Assembly: GCA_937876225.1 (NCBI GenBank)
Contig: CALFIC010000104.1
Coordinates: forward strand, 1-19,757
DNA: 19,757 bases
From: an uncultured Chloroflexota bacterium
GTDB taxonomy: Bacteria; Chloroflexota; Chloroflexia; Chloroflexales; Roseiflexaceae
Reading direction: 5' to 3'
The notes under the pieces were generated by a model that saw only the letters and a program-made list of their open reading frames with translations, searched no databases and was not told where the DNA came from. Position numbers and translations under genes: made by a program. Of the stretch, positions 7,643-12,764 are shown piece by piece (the first letter of the stretch is position 1; every line of letters begins with the position of its first letter).

Positions 7643-8622
7643 GTCGGGCGGGTGTTGGCGGCGTACAAGGCTTCGATGACATCGTCGATGGGTGGTTCGC
7701 CGATGGCGATATCGCTGATATCGTAGTGACTGAGCAGTTGCGCCGCCACCGCCGGTACCTGTTGTTTGGCCACGGTGATACTCAGCTGACCATCGTCGTG
7801 GGCTACCACCGTGCCGTATTGGCCGAGCTGTTCGGCGCTGGCGCTGGTACGGATGCTGATGATGCGGTTGGCGGCGAAATCGCGCACCAAATCACTCAGC
7901 GCCCCATCATAAATAATCGTGCCGTGGTGGATGACGATGACGCGCTTGCAGAGCGCTTCGACGTCGTCCATGTAATGGCTGGTCAAAATCACGCTGGCGC
8001 CGTAGCGCTGGTTGTATTCGGCCACAAACTGGCGGATGCGTTTTTGCATGCTGACGTCGAGGCCAATGGTGGGTTCATCAAGAAAAACAATTTGGGGGCG
8101 ATGGAGCAACGCCAAGGCAAACTCCATTTTCATACGCTCGCCCAACGACAAATTGCGTACCGGCTTGGTGAGCAACGTCTGCAATTCGAGTAATTCGACC
8201 AAGGCGTCGCGGGTCTGGCTGAATTGCACCGCATCGATGCCATAAATGGTACGACTAAGCGCAAACGAATCGGCGCCGGGCAGATCCCAGACCAGGTTGT
8301 TGCGTTGGCCCATCACCAACGTCATCTGGCGCAGGTAGTCATAATGGCGTTGGGCCGGAGTATAGCCCAGTACATCGACCCGGCCGCTGGTAGGGTGGAG
8401 CAAGCCCGAGAGCATTTTGAGGGTGGTGGTTTTGCCGGCGCCATTGGGCCCCAAGAAGCCCACTACTTCGCCGGCAGGAATCGTGAACGAGACGCCGTCG
8501 ACTGCTTTGACGGTGCGGGTCTTGCGCACAAACAGACTTTTGACGGCATTGCCGAGGCCTGCTTCGCGCTCGGGGACGTCGTAATATTTACAGAGATTGG
8601 TCACCGTAATCGCCGTGGTCAT
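7639..8622 (-). CDS. ABC exporter ATP-binding protein (COG4586 type)
   Basis: A 327-residue ABC ATPase, cytoplasmic motor of the exporter whose permeases are at 5201-6796. Walker A GPNGAGKT is at 58-65, Q-loop Gln106 in VMGQRNNLVW, signature LSLGE at 158-162, Walker B IVFLDEP at 178-184 and the H-loop His216 in ILTSHYMDD. The N-terminal extension with KYYDVPEREAGLGNAVKSLFVRK before the first strand is typical of COG4586 rather than of short ABC ATPases. A C-terminal domain of about 80 residues follows. The start at 8622 is preferred over a frame open to 8691 because AAAGGGG precedes it and the extra residues come from a degenerate heptamer repeat. It is separated from its permeases by the antiparallel isomerase-like gene. 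Confidence 0.92.
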   Translation of the reverse strand: MTTAITVTNLCKYYDVPEREAGLGNAVKSLFVRKTRTVKAVDGVSFTIPAGEVVGFLGPNGAGKTTTLKMLSGLLHPTSGRVDVLGYTPAQRHYDYLRQMTLVMGQRNNLVWDLPGADSFALSRTIYGIDAVQFSQTRDALVELLELQTLLTKPVRNLSLGERMKMEFALALLHRPQIVFLDEPTIGLDVSMQKRIRQFVAEYNQRYGASVILTSHYMDDVEALCKRVIVIHHGTIIYDGALSDLVRDFAANRIISIRTSASAEQLGQYGTVVAHDDGQLSITVAKQQVPAVAAQLLSHYDISDIAIGEPPIDDVIEALYAANTRPT

Positions 8623-8635
8623 GGAATCCCCTTTA

Positions 8636-8690
8636 GAAGTAGAAAGTATAAAGTCGGAAGGAGGAAGTGAAGTTGGAAGTGGATACCGCA
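8636..8690. repeat. Degenerate purine-rich heptamer repeat (GAAGTNN type)
   Basis: A run of roughly seven-base units such as AAGTAGA, AAGTATA, AAGTCGG, AAGGAGG and AAGTGAA immediately upstream of the ABC ATPase gene. The same family, in the opposite orientation, is at 10619-10668 (CTACTTC, CAACTTT, TACTTCC, GACTTCA, TGCTTCC). Confidence 0.75.
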
Positions 8691-8722
8691 CACACAGACA
8701 TACATCGACGTACCGCCATCAA

Positions 8723-8882
8723 CAAATCATCTCCGCGCCTCCGTGTCTCCGCGTGAGCCAAAAGATAATCCTATAGCAAGCCCACGGAGATTCCACGCCG
8801 GTGGCGTACACCGGCATGGAATGACGTTGGGTGGGTATGGGCGCCGTGCCCTCTGCGCCCTCTGTGCGAGACAACGACAACC
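8723..8882. repeat. Composite interspersed repeat with conserved hairpin
   Basis: Three modules lie in order: a CTCCGCGCCTCCGTG-type stretch; a 63-bp block (8776-8838) nearly identical to 11214-11278; and a CCTCTGCGC/CCTCTGTGC/GAG stretch (8850-8870) also seen at 17138-17167. The 63-bp block folds as ATTCCACGCCGGTG, loop GCGTA, CACCGGCATGGAAT (8790-8822), 13 of 14 pairs. It abuts the stop codon of the aminotransferase gene. No open reading frame of its own. Confidence 0.85.
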
Positions 8883-10013
8883 CTACCGCAACACCTCCAA
8901 CAAGCGATCCACATCTGCACGGGTATTATAAAACCCCGTCCCGGCCCGGATATAGCGATCATTTTCACGGAAGAGCACCGACACGTTGGCTTGTTCGAGG
9001 CGCTTACTCAGGGCTGCAGCGTCTTGGCCATGTACAAACGCCACAATCGCCGATTGGCAATTGGGCGGGGTAAACAACTCATACCCTAGTGTATCGAGTT
9101 CGTGCCACAAATAATGCGCCAAGGCGATACCATGGTTGCCGATGTCAGTCAGTCCCACGTGGGTAATCAAATCGAGCGCCCCTTCGAGTTGGGCCACCGA
9201 GGTATGTGCGATAGCAGCGTATTCGTATTTGCTGGCGTCGGCTTTGATGGTGAAGTGCAGGTCGGGGCTGGCGCTGGCCACATGGGTATGCCCAAAGCGG
9301 TCGCTAGGCACCAAGGGCAACAGTGCTTCTTTGATATAAAAAAACGACACGCCAAAGTTGGCATATAGCCATTTGTAGCCGCCACAGGTCAAAAAATCGA
9401 TGTCGAGGGCGTGAAAATCGGCGGGGAAGGTAAACAGCGCTTGGATGGCGTCTACATAGAGGTAGGCGCCATGGCTATGCGCCAAATCGGCCACTGCTTT
9501 GATGTCGTGGCGGAAGCCGTTGCGGTTGGAGACCCACGACACCGACACCAGTTTGGTGCGGGCGTCAATGGCGGCGGCCATGTCTTCGATGTCGACCACG
9601 CCATTGCGGCTGGGTACGATGCGCAGGGTGATGCCTCGACTCGCTTCGAGCTGGCGATACAACAAAAAGCTCGACTCGAAGTGTAGATCGTCGACCACCA
9701 CGATGTCGCCGGGTTGCAGCAACGCTTGGGCCACCATGTTTTCGCCGGCACTGGTTGATTCCACCAGGCCTACTTCGTGGGGGTGGGCGCCATAGAGCTG
9801 GGCAAATTTGGTGCGCACGCGGTTTTTGCGGTCACGCAGGCGCAACAGCCCGCTGGGGGCGGGGTCTGGCCAGGGTGAAAGCATGCGCTCGTCGAGGAAG
9901 GCCACGGCGGCGGCGTGGGCGGTGCGGCTGAGCGGCCCAATCGCCGGGTTGTTGAGGTAGGCGTGGGTCTGGGTGATGGGGAAGAGTTCGCGGATCTGGT
10001 TGATGTCGTACAT
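8883..10013 (-). CDS. Class-V PLP-dependent aminotransferase / cysteine desulfurase-like enzyme
   Basis: A 376-residue fold-type I PLP enzyme of the class-V aminotransferase family (cysteine desulfurase, isopenicillin N epimerase-like). Features in order: LNNPAIGPLSR near the N-terminus, ESTSAGENMVAQAL at the cofactor phosphate-binding loop, the VDAIQ motif with Asp188 and Gln191 contacting PLP, and TCGGYKWLYANFG with Lys214 as the PLP Schiff-base lysine. RENDRYIRAGTGFYNT near the C-terminus supplies the conserved Arg. No catalytic Cys loop typical of a true cysteine desulfurase is evident, so the substrate is open. The ATG at 10011-10013 is chosen because GGAG lies seven bases before it. Two CTATGC-N3-GCATAG palindromes lie 27 and 60 bases upstream. 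Confidence 0.88.
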   Translation of the reverse strand: MYDINQIRELFPITQTHAYLNNPAIGPLSRTAHAAAVAFLDERMLSPWPDPAPSGLLRLRDRKNRVRTKFAQLYGAHPHEVGLVESTSAGENMVAQALLQPGDIVVVDDLHFESSFLLYRQLEASRGITLRIVPSRNGVVDIEDMAAAIDARTKLVSVSWVSNRNGFRHDIKAVADLAHSHGAYLYVDAIQALFTFPADFHALDIDFLTCGGYKWLYANFGVSFFYIKEALLPLVPSDRFGHTHVASASPDLHFTIKADASKYEYAAIAHTSVAQLEGALDLITHVGLTDIGNHGIALAHYLWHELDTLGYELFTPPNCQSAIVAFVHGQDAAALSKRLEQANVSVLFRENDRYIRAGTGFYNTRADVDRLLEVLR

Positions 10014-10039
10014 TGTACACTCCGTTGTGTGGGAAAAAG

Positions 10040-10087
10040 CTATGCCAAGCATAGCATGGAATGGGGATTACCCTATGCGTGGCATAG
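10040..10087. promoter_or_regulatory. Paired CTATGC-N3-GCATAG palindromes (candidate operators)
   Basis: CTATGC-CAA-GCATAG (10040-10054) and CTATGC-GTG-GCATAG (10073-10087) are two dyads with perfect 6-bp arms, 33 bp centre to centre, about three helical turns. They lie just upstream of the aminotransferase gene and upstream of the divergent ACBP gene. A looser relative, CCATGC-GTT-GCATGG, is at 12687-12701. They could be sites for a dimeric regulator, or diverged pieces of the local repeat family. Confidence 0.5.
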
Positions 10088-10150
10088 CGTCATTTTCGGA
10101 ATCTGCGGTGACGCATGGGGTGGTACCACCGGTCATGTGAGTAAACATAA

Positions 10151-10180
10151 TTGCCTGATATGGTATCTTGTGTGTATATT
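10151..10180 (+). promoter_or_regulatory. Candidate promoter of the ACBP gene
   Basis: TTGCCT (10151-10156) and TATATT (10175-10180) are separated by 18 bp, about 57 bases before the ACBP start codon. A 12-bp perfect palindrome GGTGGTACCACC (10119-10130) lies upstream. Confidence 0.45.
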
Positions 10181-10237
10181 GTAGTAATTGTGTATATGAC
10201 AGGCGATAGCGTTTGTCGCCAATACTGAGGAGCTATG

Positions 10238-10489
10238 ATGAGCCTGAATGAGCAATTCGAAGCCGCTGTGGCAGATTCCAAAAACCTGCCTGAACGCCCG
10301 GACAATATGACCCTGTTGAAACTCTATGCATTCTACAAACAAAGCAATATCGGTGATGTAGAAGGCTCGCGCCCTAGTTTCACCGATATGGTAGGTCGTG
10401 CCAAGTTTGACGCATGGGCCGAGCTCAAGGGTATTTCGAAGGATGACGCCATGCAGCAGTATATCGATCTCGTCGAGAGTCTTAAGTAG
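10238..10489 (+). CDS. Acyl-CoA-binding protein (ACBP) family
   Basis: An 83-residue protein spanning one complete ACBP domain, a four-helix cytoplasmic protein that binds long-chain acyl-CoA esters. The conserved patterns are present: LNEQFEAAVADSKNLPERP, LLKLYAFYKQSNIGDV with the ligand-contacting Tyr and Lys, then GRAKFDAWAELKGISKDDAMQQYIDLV. Two ATGs are adjacent (10235 and 10238). GAGGAG at 10227-10232 is only two bases from the first but five from the second, so 10238 is preferred. ACBP is common in eukaryotes and scattered in bacteria. The gene stands alone between a palindrome-rich region and a repeat cluster. Confidence 0.92.
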   Translation: MSLNEQFEAAVADSKNLPERPDNMTLLKLYAFYKQSNIGDVEGSRPSFTDMVGRAKFDAWAELKGISKDDAMQQYIDLVESLK

Positions 10490-10497
10490 AAGCGTGT

Positions 10498-10741
10498 GAG
10501 GGCGTTGCATGCAATGACGCCGCACAGGCGTGGGGGCGCTATGTAATGACGTCCCACAGGCGTGGGGGCGCCATGCAATGACGCCGCACAGGCGTGGGGG
10601 CGCCATGCAATGACGTCCCTACTTCCAACTTTCACTTTATACTTCCGACTTCATGCTTCCTACTTCGTCTGCCCCACAGGCGTGGGGGCGCCATGCAATG
10701 ACGCCGCTACTTCCAACTTCGTCCACCCCACAGGCGTGGGG
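10498..10741. repeat. 32-bp tandem repeats and related hairpin/heptamer units
   Basis: CACAGGCGTGGGGGCGCC units begin at 10523, 10555 and 10587, an exact 32-bp period, each continuing with ATGCAATGACG-like bases. Further copies start at 10675 and 10729, after pyrimidine-rich heptamers (10619-10668). The segment CCCCAC-AGGC-GTGGGG (for example 10726-10741) is a perfect 6-bp hairpin. There are no unique spacers, so this is not a CRISPR. No credible gene lies in 10490-10788; the final hairpin ends eight bases before the TATAAT at 10749-10754. Confidence 0.92.
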
Positions 10742-10788
10742 TCTGAAATATAATATGCGAGTAATCTTATTTAATGGAGTATGAAACT

Positions 10789-11121
10789 ATGTTAAATCGC
10801 AAAGAAACTGGCGTGTTAATTGAGAAATTGGCAGGTAACTTTACTACTACTACAATCGCAGATGTTACTGATGGTAACAATCGTTTTGAGATGATTAAGC
10901 ACCATTACGAAAACACCAACATCGGCAGTTTCTACTCGTTCTATGTGAACAGCCTCCCATGTATTGATAATCGCTTAAATTCTGCTCAAAATGTTACTGA
11001 TACGTTGGGCATGCCAGTCGAATTGCTTTTGTTTTTATATCCTGATTATGCACGATTGTTCGAGCTTGGTGAACTTGCTTTTGTAGATTACATTGTACAG
11101 AACAGTGATAATAATAGCTAG
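10789..11121 (+). CDS. Hypothetical protein (low-GC orphan)
   Basis: A 110-residue protein I do not recognise. The ATG at 10789 is chosen over one at 10774 because GGAG at 10776-10779 is placed nine bases before it; TATAAT at 10749-10754 is a likely -10. The sequence starts MLNRKETGVLIEKLAGNF, is mostly polar in its first 70 residues, then has a hydrophobic helix GMPVELLLFLYPDYARLF and an acidic end. There is no signal peptide, convincing transmembrane span or catalytic motif. It is clearly richer in A+T than the upstream genes and is boxed between two repeat clusters (10498-10741 and 11174-11410), suggesting an acquired or fast-evolving gene. That it is coding rests on start, ribosome site and length only. 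Confidence 0.6.
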   Translation: MLNRKETGVLIEKLAGNFTTTTIADVTDGNNRFEMIKHHYENTNIGSFYSFYVNSLPCIDNRLNSAQNVTDTLGMPVELLLFLYPDYARLFELGELAFVDYIVQNSDNNS

Positions 11122-11173
11122 GAATAATAGTTACTACGCTTAGCTGGAATGCGCGGATTACTGCTGGTTAATC

Positions 11174-11410
11174 TACCCCACAGGCGTGGGTTTCACCTTC
11201 ACAATCGTCGATGGCAAGCCACGGAGATTCCACGCCGGTGGCGTACACCGGCATGGAATAACGTTGGGGGGTGGGTATTTCTCTGCGCCTCCGTGTGCGC
11301 TAAATCGGCATATCACAAACGCAGACATCAATCGACCGCTCCAACCAATAAAAACACTTCTGCGTTCTCCGCGTACCCTGTGCGAGACAATGAAAATCCT
11401 CTCTGCCACT
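11174..11410. repeat. Composite interspersed repeat, second copy
   Basis: Begins with CCCCACAGGCGTGGG (as in the 10.5 kb cluster), then a 65-bp block (11214-11278) matching 8776-8838 except for small indels and one substitution. The same 14/14-base hairpin arms are at 11227-11259. CTCTGCGCCTCCGTG and a GCGTTCTCCGCGTACCCTG-type stretch follow, ending TGTGCGAGACAATGAAAATCCTC, a motif shared with 17287-17310. It fills most of the 426-bp gap 11122-11547; apart from this and the promoter below I see no gene there. Confidence 0.85.
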
Positions 11411-11453
11411 GTGGTGTCGCGCGTTTTTTGTGCGTTGCATGCATAATATGATT

Positions 11454-11484
11454 TTGCGACAATAACGTAATCGTGTTATTATCG
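11454..11484 (+). promoter_or_regulatory. Promoter with overlapping 28-bp dyad, PH-domain gene
   Basis: TTGCGA (11454-11459) and TATTAT (11477-11482) are 17 bp apart. An inverted repeat covers the spacer and -10: CGACAATAAC (11457-11466), eight bases, GTTATTATCG (11475-11484), 9/10 arm pairs. This is a typical repressor-site arrangement. The loop begins GTAATCGT, giving an ACGTAAT core like that in the palindrome at 17315-17340. Confidence 0.6.
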
Positions 11485-11547
11485 ATAGACGCAACGTAAC
11501 AATTGTATTTTTACCACAAACGAGTGCATAAATGGGAGGAACCGAAC

Positions 11548-11925
11548 GTGATTGATTTCAACAGTAATTCCATATTTAAATTGATGCCGATAAACCGCAA
11601 CGAGATGCTGGCGCCCATCAATCAGTTTTTAATTGAAGGCGAAACGGTCTTGGATGTCTTCAAAACAATTCGCGACCAAGTGGTATTTACCAACAAGCGG
11701 ATTATTGCGGCCAATGTGCAAGGGTTTACGGGCAAAAAGGTCGACTACACATCGATTCCCTATAGCAAAATCCAAACATTTTCGGTAGAAACAGCCGGCA
11801 CCATTGATCTCGATTGCGAGCTCGAAGTGTATATCAGTGGATTGGGTAAAGTGCGCTTCGAAATCCGGGGCTCGTTTGATATCGTGGCGTTTAATCGCAC
11901 CATTAGTGAGTTCGTGTTGCGCTAA
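11548..11925 (+). CDS. Bacterial PH domain protein
   Basis: A 125-residue protein that looks like a single bacterial pleckstrin-homology (bPH, YvbH-N-like) domain. The family start MIDFxxxSIFKL is present as VIDFNSNSIFKLMP, followed by INQFLIEGETVLDVFKTIRDQVVFTNKRIIAANVQG, the VDYTSIPYSKIQTFSVETAG strand pair and a C-terminal helix FDIVAFNRTISEFVLR. bPH domains of this kind are small scaffold-like cytoplasmic proteins with no known enzyme activity. The GTG at 11548 is chosen as start because GGGAGGA lies seven bases before it and it aligns with the family start. Next gene (lipoprotein) starts 73 bases downstream, possibly co-transcribed. Confidence 0.85.
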   Translation: MIDFNSNSIFKLMPINRNEMLAPINQFLIEGETVLDVFKTIRDQVVFTNKRIIAANVQGFTGKKVDYTSIPYSKIQTFSVETAGTIDLDCELEVYISGLGKVRFEIRGSFDIVAFNRTISEFVLR

Positions 11926-11998
11926 TTGATATAGTTGTCAGCGCAAAAACAATACCTGTGTGAGTAGTAATTGTTGCGAAATAGAAGGATATAGTGAT

Positions 11999-12673
11999 AT
12001 GAAAAATCTACTTTGGGGGGTTGTGCTGAGCACATTGCTATTAAGTGCCTGTGGTGCACCCGCTGCATCTCAGCCAACATCCGTGGTGGTGGTGGTTACC
12101 AATACTACGCGGCTGTGGGCCACGGTTACGGCTGTCACTGCGATTATCACCGTGACCCCGAGTACAACGCTGACCCCCAGTTTGACGCTGACCCCCAGTC
12201 TCACACCCAAGCCCAGTCTCACACCCAAGCCGAGCAAAACACCTAAGCCCAGCAAGACACCCAAACCAACCAAGGCTGCCACATTGACCACAAAGCCAGT
12301 TGTTTCGTGCAAAAAAGAAGTAGCCGCATTTAAGGCGCAAGTGCTCGCTGTACGCAAAGCCTACCGACCGCTGGTCGACCATGTCTACAATTATTCGATT
12401 GAGCTGATTGATGGTGGCTATGATCAAGCCGATGTCACCAGCGCATTTGCTGGAATTGATGCCATTGTGGTGCCTAGTTGTGTCGATGCCGGCGAAATTT
12501 TGTATTATTTCCGATTACTGCGCGATACACTCGGACCCGCCTATGTCGAAATGCGCATAGAGAGTGCCTTGCACTACCCCAGCCAAGACTCGTTTGAGTT
12601 GGTGGCCGGCTGGTACAATGAGATGAGCAGCTTTGAAAAAAACATCGACGCCCTGATTGATACGTTGCCGTAG
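11999..12673 (+). CDS. Lipoprotein with Thr/Pro-Lys repeat linker
   Basis: A 224-residue lipoprotein of unknown function. MKNLLWGVVLSTLLLSAC is the signal with lipid Cys18. Val/Thr-rich residues lead into a linker built of six-residue repeats (TPSLTL, TPSLTP, KPSLTP, KPSKTP), changing from neutral to lysine-rich along its length. The following domain of about 120 residues begins at VVSCKKEVAAFKAQV and is helical in appearance. Two cysteines (SCKKE and PSCVDA) may form a disulfide. The start is ATG 11999, preceded by GAAGGA at 11984-11989; the frame upstream lacks a signal. Thr/Pro linkers of this sort are common in secreted proteins of Chloroflexota. A strong hairpin lies between this gene and the VWA gene. 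Confidence 0.85.
   Translation: MKNLLWGVVLSTLLLSACGAPAASQPTSVVVVVTNTTRLWATVTAVTAIITVTPSTTLTPSLTLTPSLTPKPSLTPKPSKTPKPSKTPKPTKAATLTTKPVVSCKKEVAAFKAQVLAVRKAYRPLVDHVYNYSIELIDGGYDQADVTSAFAGIDAIVVPSCVDAGEILYYFRLLRDTLGPAYVEMRIESALHYPSQDSFELVAGWYNEMSSFEKNIDALIDTLP
12158..12265 (+). repeat. Six 18-bp in-frame tandem repeats in the lipoprotein linker
   Basis: Six consecutive 18-bp units. The two starting at 12194 and 12212 are identical (CCCAGTCTCACACCCAAG); outer units diverge. Each encodes six residues of the Thr/Pro/Ser/Lys linker. Copy number could vary by slippage or recombination without breaking the frame. Confidence 0.9.
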
Positions 12674-12701
12674 GGGGAGTGTGATACCATGCGTTGCATG
12701 G

Positions 12702-12723
12702 GAGACGCAGCAGGCTGCGTCTC
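12702..12723. terminator. Strong hairpin after the lipoprotein gene
   Basis: GAGACGCAGC (12702-12711) pairs perfectly with GCTGCGTCTC (12714-12723). Only CTTGACGTATTATTT follows, so there is no classic T-run and termination is uncertain; it may stabilise the upstream mRNA 3' end. CCATGC-GTT-GCATGG directly precedes it (12687-12701). The following TTGACG (12724-12729) could be a -35 box for the VWA gene, but no good -10 is seen. Confidence 0.55.
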
Positions 12724-12764
12724 TTGACGTATTATTTATGTGTGTGAATCTGTGAGGCTTTGCT

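Noticed and set aside
10117..10131. T-box riboswitch core (GGGTGGTACCACC resembles the conserved T-box)
   Set aside because: It is a simple 12-bp palindrome with no upstream specifier stem, no terminator/antiterminator pair, and the downstream gene (acyl-CoA-binding protein) is unrelated to amino acids.
10498..10741. CRISPR array suggested by regular 32-bp spacing
   Set aside because: The whole 32-bp unit repeats with only scattered substitutions; there are no unique spacers and no cas genes in the window.
11149..11451. Short open frames in the 11.2-11.45 kb repeat region
   Set aside because: They are made entirely of interspersed repeat sequence, differ in frame between repeat copies, and lack ribosome binding sites.
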